Shown here: positions 10,234-21,001 of the stretch, piece by piece
Layout of the letters: every line of letters starts with the position of its first letter
How positions within the stretch are numbered: the stretch's first letter is position 1
Source: Trichobilharzia regenti
Taxonomy: Eukaryota > Platyhelminthes > Trematoda > Strigeidida > Schistosomatidae
NCBI GenBank assembly: GCA_944472135.2
Contig: OX235267.1
Location: 22,551,452-22,615,451 of the forward strand
Direction: 5' to 3'
Length of the DNA stretch: 64,000 nt
Program-made: the position numbers and the translations under genes
The notes under the pieces: model-generated
Seen by the model: only the letters and a program-made list of their open reading frames with translations
What the model was told of the DNA's origin: nothing
The model's database searches: none

Positions 10234-10690
10234 TCAGTACTTATCAGCAGCCAGCTGGAAAGTTGGATCAGAGGTTGCCTCTTTAACTAGTGACAAGCTA
10301 TGGCCTACGTAGGTGGTGCTTTCAATAGACAGTCTAGTGGAACCGTCTATCAATCCTTTCTGGCGGATATCTGCGAGTAGATCATGATGGTTGAGTAAGT
10401 CCGTGCCAATGATAGGCATAGTAATGTCAGCGATAAGGAAAATCCATTGAATTGGTTTGCGTAAACCTACGTCCAGATGGACGTATTTCTTACCAAAAGT
10501 TGCAGTTGGTTTCCCATTTGCAGCCTGTTATTTGAAGGTAGGTTCCGTCTGTCGATCTGTTGCTGTAGCAGGAAGGACGCTGACTTCAGCGCCTGTGTCG
10601 ACCAAATATCGAGTCTGGCTGATAGCATCATGGATGTAAAGTAGGTGGCTAGTGCCACCGGCGACAGTTGCTGCTAACGCGTGCCGGAGA
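10234..10690 (-). pseudogene. CsRn1-like aspartic protease region
   Basis: In the minus strand around 10620-10560 the frame reads TRYLVDTGAEVSVLPA, the retropepsin catalytic motif D-T-G-A with the following hydrophobic block. A downstream open piece (10419-10234) gives PIIGTDLLNHHDLLADI, the usual second half of these proteases (IGTDLL). A stop or shift lies between the two pieces and another before pol at 10186. Its role is to cut Gag-Pol. This copy cannot make an intact enzyme. Confidence 0.8.
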
Positions 10691-11501
10691 GGTAGTTTCC
10701 CACAAACTTTGAGACGTTTCCAAAGTTACAAGCCTTACGGCAACATTTCGCTGCTTGGTCATGGGTGTTATGGCACCAGCACCAGTCAGGGTTTTTCAGT
10801 TAACGAGGCTTGGACTTAGATCGATCACATGAGTTTCTGCGTTGAGGAGAGTTCTGACGACGGTAGAAGGAGTTGCTAGGCATGTTTGACCTGAACATCT
10901 TCTGGATGGAGTTGCATAACTCTATCAGTGCAGTATCCTTACTCGAAGTCTGCCTAGTCATCGAGCATATCTCGGGAACTGGCCGTTTAGTTATTTCTAG
11001 AATTTTATCTGCAGAAACGGCTAAGGCATCTATAGTAGCGCCCTGAAGTGTCACAAGTACAGTCTGTGCTGACTGTGGCAGTTTGGATAAGAAAAGTTCT
11101 CTGAAAAGTCCTTCATCAAACTGACTTTGGCTAAAAACTTCTCTCATTCTTGTCAGCATGCTCACGGCTGACTGACCACATAACTCGGTGTTACGAAATA
11201 GTTCGTCCAAACGCTGTCGATCCGTGAGAACGTTTCTCCTTAGGAGAGTTGTCTTGAGCAACTCGTACGATTTACTAAACTCGGGACTCGACATCTGCGA
11301 AGTTACGCACTTGCTAAATTCCCGTGGTAGGGCGTGAATAACTGCAAGGAACTGTGAACGTTGATCAGCTATCCCATGCTTATTAAAATCAGACTCAACT
11401 ATATGAAACCATGATTTAGCATTATCTGGCCAAGATGATACGACCTGAATGGTTTTGGCAGTTTAGCGAATGCGAATGACCTTAGGACTATGATCATTCA
11501 T
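10683..11501 (-). pseudogene. CsRn1-like gag with CHCC zinc knuckle
   Basis: From an ATG at 11501 the minus strand reads about 270 codons of capsid: SSWPDNAKSWFHIVE, then a helical region in the open stretch 11294-10800 (LPQSAQTVLVTLQGATIDAL). Near the end, C-x2-H-x9-C-x3-C (within CWCHNTHDQAAKCCRKAC, about 10790-10735) is the CHCC variant of the nucleocapsid knuckle reported for the CsRn1 clade. One in-frame TAA lies about 12 codons after the start. The capsid packages the RNA of the element. Confidence 0.8.
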
Positions 11502-11503
11502 GA

Positions 11504-11505
<2 letters not shown>

Positions 11506-11545
<40 letters not shown>
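11506..11545. repeat. (TA)n microsatellite in the gag leader
   Basis: About 20 TA units sit four bases upstream of the gag ATG on the minus strand. Either it expanded after insertion or it is a leader feature; only one copy is available here. Confidence 0.95.
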
Positions 11546-11548
<3 letters not shown>

Positions 11549-11636
11549 TTGAAAATAGTACAGGAAAAAATGCAAAATGGAACGAACCCACAGGATTTTT
11601 TCTGTGTATTTACCTCACCAGTTTAGAGGCTAAGGT

Positions 11637-11968
11637 TGTTGACGCTCACAGATAGTACGAAGTATACTAACTCAAGATCTAATACCAACAAGTGTAGTAT
11701 TCATTCGGCGTAGACCAAAGGCAAAGCCAAAGACCACAACTGATCGTCCAAATTATGGGATATATTTCGGGACCAAATGGTAGAGCAAGACGAATGCTTA
11801 GCTGGCTAGTGATCGTGCACGAAAGTGACACGACGGAGTACCAAATGACGTGGATGCTTGACCCAAGGCCTTCAGCTAAACAAGTCGACTTAAACAATGT
11901 GAGTCAGTATCCAGTGTTCAGTGATGATTTCTGTTTTCGATGATTTTGGGGAATTGCTTACCGCTACA
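11637..11968 (-). repeat. 5' LTR of the CsRn1-like gypsy element
   Basis: 332 bp on the minus strand, starting TGTAGCGG and ending CA (plus TG at 11637). It is homologous to 2781-3121. The leader between it and gag contains TGGTGAGG about 17 bp inside, a weak partial match to a Trp-tRNA primer site. With the BEL/Pao insert removed the element is about 5.2 kb. Confidence 0.75.
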
Positions 11969-12539
11969 GTACTCTATCAAACTTGTAAGCAATGACGACA
12001 AACCAAATCAAAAAGACTCAGTTTGTTAGTAAAGTCCCCTTATAAGCAGTATATTTCAACATATTACAAAGCCAAGATTACTTAGGGAGAAGATTTTCGA
12101 ACATATCAGGCTATAATAATTAATTTATATTTCGTATAAACGGGTGAGTTTACAAGAAATGCATACCATTTTTACAGGCACTATCTGTAATGTTATAAAT
12201 TACAATCCTGAAGTACCATAAACTAATACTTTTTCAAAAGTTTCAATTGTTCAGTTATTGTACAAGCAATCAGAACAGGTTCTTATAGATGTTTAATTGT
12301 AAACTAAGGTTACCACCAAAGTTGAGCGACAACCTAAACTTCCTTCTGCCTCCTGCTGATAGTTTTGGTCAACCAGTGAACAGCGTATATCTGGGTGAAT
12401 GCTATGCCGCAACTTGACTGAACGCTATTTCAAGAAGAGAAGAAAAATCTGAACAGCTGCTAAATAGTATAAAAAGCAGTTATGAATAATATCATATTGG
12501 AAGTATATTTACAAGATAAATACAAGAAGAAGAAGAAGC
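11969..12539. other. Unassigned intergenic sequence
   Basis: AT-rich with no ORF, splice-bounded exon or repeat I recognise. The interval holds no match to other parts of the window that I could see. Confidence 0.5.
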
Positions 12540-13000
12540 TATATAGTACTTGAAATGATAGTATATATTTGCAATGTGTAGTGCTAACCATATTGGTCTA
12601 AGCATGAAAAATATGATGTTTTCGATGAAGATATACCTTTGTTCAAATATTGGTGTTATTGCGTTTTTAATCAAAGCAACCAGACTTTAGGCAAGCAAAA
12701 AATATGAACAAAGAGCAAGTTTTAGCTTTAATAAAGGCCGAGGCAAATAAGATCAGATAGAGTATAATAGTGCGTAAATAAAAAGATTATTGTGAGGTTG
12801 GTAAGTGATATTTAAGTGAGGAGTGAATTCAAAGATCTAGAAAATTAGAACCCGTAGGACAAGCTGGCCTGTAAGATGTCTCACGAATTTCTGCAGGGCC
12901 CAATGGGTAGCATCTTGACAAGAAGCTGAACAAGCTTGTAGATGGTAGGAGCAAAGCACTTTTTTTATTTATAATTTAGATCAGTACAACCCTTATTATT
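12540..13000 (-). repeat. Unidentified interspersed repeat R1, copy 1
   Basis: The reverse complement aligns with 16930-17345 throughout, at roughly 75-85% identity by eye. Shared blocks include gggccctgcagaaattcgtgag and ttggttgctttgattaa. In both copies the frame around the first block gives a similar peptide (CYPxGPxxIRExSY). No reverse transcriptase or transposase motif is visible, so the class is unknown. Confidence 0.7.
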
Positions 13001-13065
13001 TTTTGTTGTTGATGGTATAGACTAATGTCTAATTCTCGAGCTGTCAAGAGGTTCATGTTGCTGTC

Positions 13066-13323
13066 CTACAGATAGAGAGATTCACATTTGTGACCACTAC
13101 CATATCTGCTGATCAGCATGCGCCACTCTCCCTCCTTTCTGGTGTCAAGCTCTGAAATTTTTTTGCAACAACTAGTTGCAGCATTCCATTGCTTTGAGCC
13201 CGTCCCAATCATACAGTTTGCTGTACATTGAAAGCTCTCATGACAAGCACTTTCCATTAGGTCACCAGATACATCGATACCTGAGGAAATTCTTAGCAGT
13301 ATCACCTTTATACATGCATACAT
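13066..13323 (-). CDS. Small Cys-rich open frame followed by a poly(A) signal (uncertain gene)
   Basis: 85 codons with a run of cysteines (ACHESFQCTANC, then TSCCKK), ending at a stop near 13066. About 100 bp downstream on the minus strand lies AATAAA (about 12968). I do not recognise the product. The start is not convincing: the frame may begin with a splice acceptor, for example ctcag near 13280. It directly precedes repeat R1 in the same orientation, so it may be the last exon of a gene, or part of a larger element that includes R1. Confidence 0.3.
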   Translation of the reverse strand: MYACIKVILLRISSGIDVSGDLMESACHESFQCTANCMIGTGSKQWNAATSCCKKISELDTRKEGEWRMLISRYGSGHKCESLYL

Positions 13324-13433
13324 GTATACAAGTATTTTTTTACAAACGCCTGGGAAATTGCGTTTACTTTAAGAAGTATAAAGTATAGAAGTAGCTAGTA
13401 TTACAGCAACTAAATTATAGTCTATTTAGCAGA

Positions 13434-14470
13434 GTAATAATAAAAGTGATAATGATAATAGCTTTATTCCAAAATAGTACTTACGATACAGAATGGAATT
13501 CTCAGCATTTTACTACGGTATTGCATCCAGTTAGTAAATTAACAATAAAATAAAATTCTACATAGATTAAGGGTAATCTCAGTTAATTTAGACAACAACA
13601 TATTAGCATGTCGGTAGCAAAGCCAAAATTAAACAATGTTTGAAGGTGCTAGAAAAGTAGGTTCTAGCATATTTACTGGCGTAAGCAGAAAAAAGGAAAC
13701 AAAGCTGCAAATAACAGAAAAAAGAGAGAGAAAAGGAAAAGAAAGGAAGAAAAACGTTGTACCTATAAATGATATGAGTTGGGAAGGCGAGATCCAGTTG
13801 TTCTACTGACTATTTAATAAGTTAAAGGTTTCACGCCAAATGCTTTCTTTATCGCACAGAACACGAGCTAAGTAGGGTATGGTTGAGTTTTTGTACTTAC
13901 TAGTGCATATAGTTTTCGATATAGGCTTCTGGTTTTACCTGAAGACATACAAGGGGAGAGTTGTGAATGAAGAGGGTGTTGTGAGTTAGATAAAATTAAT
14001 TTTGCCCATTTTTCACATGAGTCCATCTGCCTGTCAACCAGAATATTAACAAGCTGGTTAAGTGGCACGTGGCTTACTCTGCTGACAACCTTTAACATCC
14101 TGCGTAATAAGGTATAGTCTTTCTTCTGTAGCCCAGGAAAAACTAAAGGGGAACAATAGGGAATAATAGGCAGAATACGGGAGTTAAAAAATTGTAGCAG
14201 TAAGGGTTGAGTTATTCCAGAATGTCTTAACTTCTTGGTCTAGAAGGTAAGACGGAATATCTTCTTAGAAATCATCAAGATATGAGACGACCAGGAAAGA
14301 TCAGCAGATAGAATGACGCTTAGGTATTTAATTTCTGACTTGGTTTCTATTTCAGTGCCATCTATGCTGCACCCCTCGTGAGTGCTAACCAGTTTGTTTA
14401 GGTCAGATTTGTGCCTAAAGGTGAAATTAACTGCTTGGGTAGTGGAACAATTAGCGATAAAATTATGTAG
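13434..14470 (-). pseudogene. CR1/jockey-like non-LTR retrotransposon fragment (reverse transcriptase C-terminus and 3' UTR)
   Basis: The minus strand reads KSEIKYL..ILSADLSWSSH, KKLRHSGITQPLLLQF and then the open piece at 14098-13868 (KVVSRVSHVPLNQLVN, LSPCMSSGKTRS). It matches 51164-52725 almost end to end. A stop interrupts LTF*TKKL, and a second break follows ALVSTKT. The 3' end carries the same terminal motif (ggaattctcagca, gcatgtcggtagcaaagcc on the plus strand) as the copy at 50236. It is 5'-truncated at about 14470. Confidence 0.85.
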
Positions 14471-15225
14471 AATGATCTTGAAGAAAACAGCTGGTTAACA
14501 GAGCTAGTTTTGCAAAATTTTCATGGACGATTTTCGTACAGTGCGCATCAGACATTGCAAAATAACCCTTCAACCTACATATTGTTAAAAATACTGCGAA
14601 ATGTTGTAGAATTATACATTTTAGAAAAGTATATGAGAAAAGGTTATTGACTGAATAAAGTCATTTCGACCCAAAAATTAGCATTGTATTATTAACTATA
14701 TATACATATGTAAAATATTGAAAGGTGTCGCTGCTAATAAAATTATTTTCAGAGTTACTTATACCAACAAAACTTAGTGAAGATTATAGAGAATAGAAAT
14801 CAGTAAATTAGTTAAATGTTAACTGCGTAAGTAGTAGAGTCGAGTTATACATATGTGACTATACCGAAGACTTGACTGGCTTTCAGTTTCCGTCCTACCA
14901 ACAGTTGTGGTCTTTTAGACGAGCTAGGGAGGACATGTTAATGTGTCTTTCTAGGCTCCATTTGAACCCATCGGGGTTTTAACAACATTTAAAAGTGTTT
15001 AACATCCTCAAGACGTACATCTAACTTATTTCTGTGGGCTATTTCTCTTTTATTTTCACTTTCTCATAGAGTAACTGCTATGACAACAACCATTGCCTGT
15101 AGTCCATTTACAACCGTAAGATCTAAAACAACTCGCTAGTATATGTGGATTACAGACTAGGAGTGCGTGCGTGCTGACAGCGCAAGGAAGGAGCGCAAAA
15201 TGACATATAAGCCAATCCGTATATG
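14471..15225. other. Unassigned intergenic sequence
   Basis: No coding frame, repeat or RNA signature seen. Confidence 0.5.
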
Positions 15226-16046
15226 TGTTGAGTACGTAACAATGTGATTGTACACTTTTTGGTTACTTGTATAAATTCGAGATATTGTACATATTTTTCT
15301 TTATACATTAAAAATCTATGTTCATGGTTAGTGCAAATTTAAGTGACATGACTTTCTCTTTCAATTTTTATTGCTGAACCAATTGTATATGCTTTCAGAC
15401 TTTACATGACTCACATACCTTCTCGCGTTTATGCATGTTGTAATATATCCCTATTTTTATCCAAAAGTTGCTATTACTATTATTATTTACTTCATAGTTT
15501 TACTTATCATTTCCCGGTTGTCTCTCCGGACCTCTAGGGGGGGAGCCGTGTTGAGTACGTAACAATGTGATTGTACACTTTTTGGTTACTTGTATAAATT
15601 CGAGATATTGTACATAATTTTTGTTTAAAACGCTTCTTGTTGAAATATACATAACTTCCGTGTACACTTGAAAATACACTCTGCTGTTGGAGACTTCGTC
15701 TTCTCCCTGGTCACTTCTGCTTACTTGCTCAACTCACACCGTGTTGTATACTTCGGATTTATTGTAGGAGCCTACTACTCTCAACCGAAGACATTTCTAC
15801 AACCGGAACACAGCAGCTACAGCAGACGCAGTCCAAACAGTTAACGTGCCTGTGGATTATATAATTAATTTGTAGCCGAGGACTTATACTTTATAACCAA
15901 GTAATCCTTTTTGTTGCTATAACTCGTCACTGTATTTTTGGTAATATATTGTGATTTAACACTCCACTGACTTGGATTATTACTTTTATATTTGGAATGT
16001 TAGTGAACTCTAATATTAGTCCCCTACATATGTACCTGTTACAACA
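15226..16046 (+). mobile_element. Internally deleted LTR retrotransposon (partial 5' LTR + intact 3' LTR)
   Basis: A block beginning TGTTGAGTACGTAACAATG is repeated at 15226 and 15549 and is identical over about 70 bp. The second copy is preceded by CTCTAGGGGGGGAGCCG, a strong polypurine tract, and continues to CAACA at 16046, giving a 498-bp LTR with TGTTG/CAACA ends. Between the two lie about 250 bp of non-coding internal sequence. The simplest reading is a gypsy-like element that lost most of its 5' LTR and all of gag-pol. No target duplication is visible. Confidence 0.65.
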
Positions 16047-16929
16047 AAAGGTTAAGGCACTTGAGACTGCACCACACAGGCATGTAACCATTTAGTCAGT
16101 GCATTTTGATCCGGTGAACTGTGACGAAATCTATACTGTAATATAATTAAGTCTATTTCGTTGAAATATACATTCAAGCCGTCTTAGTACGTAATACTTC
16201 AGACGCAAACACGTGATGGATGTTTTCTGCAGACTATGGATTTACGGTGAACAGTAGTTATATCATACATTTCCAGTGCTAAGAGCATAAAGACAAATGT
16301 AACTACACCTACAAATACTAAAAAGTCTTTAAGTCATTTTAATTTTGTACTGTTATTGTCGATGTGATGTCACTTTTCATTTCTGTTAGTCAAAGCAGAT
16401 TTATTCGGTTTACAAACTAAAAGTAATTGTGTTTTGTTTAGCCATACACCTACTTACACATGATATCAGTAGATGTTGAAATCACCACAAAAATCATAAA
16501 TAATCATTGAATCTCAGTTGAATTCAGCGAAAAACCTTAGTTGAAATATTGAGACACACGGGTGAGTCCTAAGATGTTATAGCAATTTAATTTACATTGT
16601 CACATGGAATTTTGGGGGATTGTGAATGCTCAGTGCATAAACTGGCATCAGATTATGTTGATATCAGCATGCATTGGGGCAAGAAGAATAGTGTAGATGG
16701 TCTTATCTGCAGGGATTTCATGATGTTCAGGTTACAATGCTTGAATGTATGTAGTTACTGTGCGCTATTGTGCGTGAAGGGACAGATGATGAAAGTGAAG
16801 ATATAATAAAGTATCCTATAAACTCACTAGGAATACTGTAAATTGTTGATGAGAAACTGAATCAAAGTAAAAAATTCAGAACACCTAGAAAATATTACTG
16901 CAGTTTCGATGATTATTAACTTTTACATT
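16047..16929. other. Unassigned sequence
   Basis: One 69-codon open frame (16597-16806) has several Cys, but no recognisable domain, splice context or homologous copy here; I do not call it a gene. Confidence 0.45.
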
Positions 16930-17345
16930 TGCAAATCATCTTTCCAAAGTTCAGAATAATGCCAAAACATCAGTGCTACCCCATGGGCCCTACAGATATT
17001 CGTGAGAGATCTTACATGTCAGGTTGTCTTACAAATTCCAAGTTTGAAGAACTTTCAATTCACCTATCACTGAAATATCACTTATCTATCTCACGAGAAT
17101 CTTTTTATCTAAGCACTAATACAATCAATTTTATCTTAACTGCCTAGGACTTCATTGAAGCTAAAACTTACTCTTTGTCAATATTTGTCACCTGCTTAGA
17201 GTTTGGTTGCTTTGATTAAGAACGCAACAACACCAATGTTTGAACAAAGCCGTATTTTCATCGGAAATGTCATAGTTTCCATGCTTACACCAACATGATA
17301 GGCATTAAACATTGAAATGTTATACTATCATTCCGAGGACTCTAT
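16930..17345 (+). repeat. Unidentified interspersed repeat R1, copy 2
   Basis: Inverted relative to copy 1 (12540-13000). An open frame at 16929-17147 covers its first half, and the corresponding frame in copy 1 keeps the peptide CYPxGPxxIRExSY. It ends exactly where the RTE-like element (minus) begins, at about 17346. Confidence 0.7.
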
Positions 17346-18790
17346 AGCCCCTTGGCGCATATGTCTTGTAGGTGTATATTCAGTGATGTCTGTCTGTTTT
17401 CGACATAGAACTTTGCACAAATGTTCGGAAGTTCAAGTCGCCACACTCCGTGTAGCACACGAAGCAAGAGAAGAAAGTACAAGAAAAGCATAATAGAAAC
17501 AGTGAGCAGAGGTGTGAGAAAAAGGAGTAATAAAGAAAAACAAAACAGTTTCATTGGAGATCATAAGTCACAAGGAGTGGATGCATCTGCGCCACTGAGA
17601 ACGATTTTGAGCCATGTCACCAATTGTTTCCAACCATAGATTTTTACCGTCCCGAGGACCCCAGCCTGGAAGTCTACACCTTCCTACGTGGCTTAGACCA
17701 ACTGTTGTGGATTTCATTGACTGGTGAAGCCAAGTTTTTGTTTGACCGCCACTAGCTTTTTTCCAGCCTGACCCTATATCCGCTAACATTGCTCGTCGAG
17801 GGAGGCGATGGCTTGGCATACGTAACACATGTCCTAACCATCTCAGTCTTTGTAACTTCACGACTTCGTCGATTGATTTCCCCTGTTTACCTAGAACTCG
17901 ACGCCTAACTTCAATGTTGCTCACCTTATAATGCCACTTTACACGGGAAATAGAGCGCAGCCACCTATGATCAAAGACAGCTAGTCTTTTCATGTCTTCC
18001 ACTCTCAGTGTCCAGGTCTCACAGCCATAAAGGAGGACGGAGAGGACTGATGAGCAGTACACCCGCCCTTTGGTCGATAGTCGAACATCTCGTCTACGCC
18101 AGAGTCGGCGTAAACTGGCAAATGCAAAACCAGCCCCCTGTATTCGTGCTGAGATTTCTTCAGAGATCAACCTGTTGGGGCTGATGGTACTTCCCAAATA
18201 AGTGAAGCGGTCAACGTGCTCTAACACTTCACTTCCTATTTTTAAACTAGGCGTCGATGTAGTCCAGTCCTGTAACATCATCTTGCATTCATGGCGGGAG
18301 CGAATCGCATGCCAAACATTCGTAGATTTCTGCTCAAGGTGTTTAGAAGACTGCATTTTGTCAGCGTCTTCGCCTAGAAGGACTATATCGTCTGCATATT
18401 CCAAGTCAACGAGATTATTCCCTGGTAGCAAGTCAATCCCTGAGTCACTGAAGTGAGTTAGGGTTAAGTCCATTAGTACATCTATGATGAAGTTGAATAG
18501 AAAAGGGGATAATGGGCATCCTTGACGGGCACCACTAGTCGTCACCAGTTCAGATGACAGCTCACCGTAAGCCCTCATCTGGCTGTATGAGTACGAGTAG
18601 AGTGCCTTAATCAGTGCAATATATTTTCTCGGCATTCCCTTTACAACCAAGCATCTTCAGAGGACTTCTCGATCGACAGAGTCGAAAGCTGCCTTTAGGT
18701 CAAGAAATACAATGACTGTTGGACGCCGGTAGGAATGACTATGTTCTAGAATCTGTCGTGATGTATTTTGCATAAACATGTTTTACGCCA
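17346..18790 (-). pseudogene. RTE-like non-LTR retrotransposon, reverse transcriptase and 3' end
   Basis: A 360-codon frame (18650-17568) carries the reverse transcriptase boxes SGARQGCPLSPFLFNFIID, LEYADDIVLLGE and FTYLGSTIS. It then continues into the RTE-type C-terminal region VLLYGCETW, RWLRSISRVKWHYKVSN and RLRWLGHVLRMP. Upstream, after one stop, VFLDLKAAFDSVDREVL is readable (18750-18650), so the copy begins inside the reverse transcriptase and lacks the endonuclease. About 220 bp of 3' UTR follow the stop. It is typical of a 5'-truncated insertion. Confidence 0.88.
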
Positions 18791-19857
18791 CTTTGCAGTT
18801 TAGCATAACTTTCTCCTTTTGATGAAATTGCTTTCAACCATGTGAAGGCGTAACACTTACCCAACAACTTAGGAAAAGGTATTAATTTATGATGCTTAAC
18901 TGTTGTGATTTATAGCATAACTGATAGTGCCTGCAAAAATGGAATGCATTGCTTGTAAACACTCTATCAGACGGCACTTAAAATTAATATTATTTGCTTA
19001 ATGCTATGCTTTACAGGAGGAACAATATATGTGGTACTGAAAACTGTAAACGAATGCTTTCATGGCATAAGTATGAAAAAGGAGGTTAAACCTTTGCCAG
19101 GAAAGGTAGGCAAACATAAAGCGTTTAACTTTAATGTAATTTCTTTATACCCGCAAGGAAATAATAAATAGACTTCAACTGATTCGCAGATTTTGGGTAA
19201 CGTGAGTCAACCTGGTCACCACAATGCAACATCGCTGAAGTAATTACGACAAAAAATTGTGTAAAGACATTTGCTTGTTAATAATTTTTAATACATATAT
19301 TTAACATCCTGCTTACCATACTGTCCTTATTCTGCCTGAGTGAAAATAAATTTGTCATCATTACGAGATAGAGGCTTGACTTCTACATGAGACCTGGTAA
19401 AGTAATTGGTGGCATAATTGAATGTAAGTGAAATATTGCTACGATTACTACCGCTCCATCAATCATCTCCTGTAGACTTCACTTTGCAGTACAATCATAT
19501 GGATTGACATCACGCTTTAAGTGAAATAACAGTAATGCACTACTTTTGAATAAACTTAGTGTTACACAAAATCGAACTTCACCGCAGCGCCTAAGTTCAA
19601 TTCTTATTTTACAAATGAAGAGGTTAGGTTATTTCGTAATTAGTCCTTACAGATTTACCTATGGCTAGGAGACGTAATCGCAAATGTTTGGGCCTGACTA
19701 AAGTACTTATAATTGACCACTTATATCGATCGACGGTGTTCATACAGGATTACACTTACGCATAATACCGAGTTCATGTCCTAGGGAGTACCGGTCTAGC
19801 ATGCTGTACTCCCAACGCGAACACATGAATTGAAAGACAACAATGTTTATAGGAAGT
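18791..19857. other. Unassigned intergenic sequence downstream of the FAR1-like gene
   Basis: No ORF of interest and no repeat match noticed; lies between the RTE fragment and the poly(A) site of the gene at 19858-21001. Confidence 0.5.
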
Positions 19858-19868
19858 TTATTTTTATT
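19858..19868 (-). terminator. Poly(A) signals of the FAR1-like gene
   Basis: On the minus strand ACAATAAAAATAAAC lies 20-30 bp after the stop codon (19891-19889), giving two overlapping AATAAA-type signals. Confidence 0.65.
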
Positions 19869-21001
19869 GTAACGCAAATTTAGTTTATTTACATATTAAG
19901 AAAACTTTGCGTTCCTGCGACTACTTCTCCTGTGTAGTCTTCGGCAAACCTGTCTGTAAATTTGTCACGAATTCTCGTCAGGCTCGTATTCATACGCTTC
20001 TTATTGGTTAGGTATAAGCTATGTGGATTTCGCGGGACAACTGCTGACGTGCTTTGAGATGTACACGAGTCGCGTGATCGTGTCTGTCGTTGACACTTCT
20101 GCAGCCCACGATTAACTACAAAAGGTTGAACAGGAAACGTAAAGATAATTATGATCACTATATTACAGGACTAATAATGGCAGTGCTTATATCCTGTTTC
20201 CAGTTAAGGTAGTGAACACATACAAAAATTTACGAAAAATTAAAAATTTAGTACCTAAGATACTCAGTTATTTAAGGTAATGTCAACATACATTACAGAT
20301 AGAAGGTCATGAAAGAGCGAACAGCTTGGCTAACAACACAGTAATTCTTATGTATAAGTAAACGTAAAAGTATATAAAGGACGTAAAATGTCAACTTTAC
20401 CTTTATTAACTGAGGCTTTCATATTTTTAACGTCAGTACGAGTGATCTCCTTATGGAATTTTTCCTTAACATGGATCATTATTTCATCAAATGAGTGCGA
20501 TCGCTGAAGAAGTGGTTCCACATTTCTTTTCTCTTCTACTGTCAGTCGTCTACACCAAGGATCATTCTGCATGTATACGGTGCTACATGGATGGTTATGC
20601 ACCATTTTGTAGGAGGTAATAACGTATTCATCTAAATGCAAAAATACACGAAAGGAAGACAGACAGTTGCAACATTTAGACCTTAAATAGAAATAATATC
20701 ATAATATACTTCCTCTTACGACTTGTTCTTAAATTTCGGGCCCGCTCTTGTACGGTTCACTCCAAAAGTGCATTTAAAACCAACGTAAGCGTACTTAAAT
20801 CTGTCATCCGGTATTGTTTTGCTATAAATATGAACGTAGTGAGTGCAGGACAACTATATTATTAGCACTAAATGACTATCTTACTTTTTGAAATTCTCCT
20901 AATGCATTCTTGAATTCATCCCAGCTGAAGAAACGCCTTCTCAGCATTATTTCACCGAAAATTCCACTTACGTCTGTGCTGCCTTCACTCGCATTGACTA
21001 C
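19858..21001 (-). CDS. FAR1/WRKY-GCM1-type zinc-finger protein, four exons (MULE-derived DNA-binding domain)
   Basis: Four minus-strand exons join in phase: 21001-20885, 20853-20720, 20681-20401 and 20115-19889, making 252 codons with no stop. The introns are 31, 38 and 285 bp, all GT-AG. The product begins with FFSWDEFKNALGEFQ, then FKYAYVGFKC, KCCNC and HNHP. These Cys/Cys/His-x-His ligands and spacing match the FAR1 zinc finger at the N-terminus of MULE transposases and of domesticated FAR1-like regulators. A helical stretch follows (RRLTVEEKRNVEPLLQ), then a basic, Ser/Thr-rich tail. No MULE DDE catalytic domain or SWIM finger is seen nearby. AATAAA follows the stop. The first codon is unsettled: either the ATG in GEIMLRRR or an unseen upstream exon. 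Confidence 0.72.

Noticed and set aside
16597..16806. 69-codon frame with several cysteines
   Set aside because: No homologous copy in the window, no promoter or poly(A) signal and no recognisable zinc-binding pattern.
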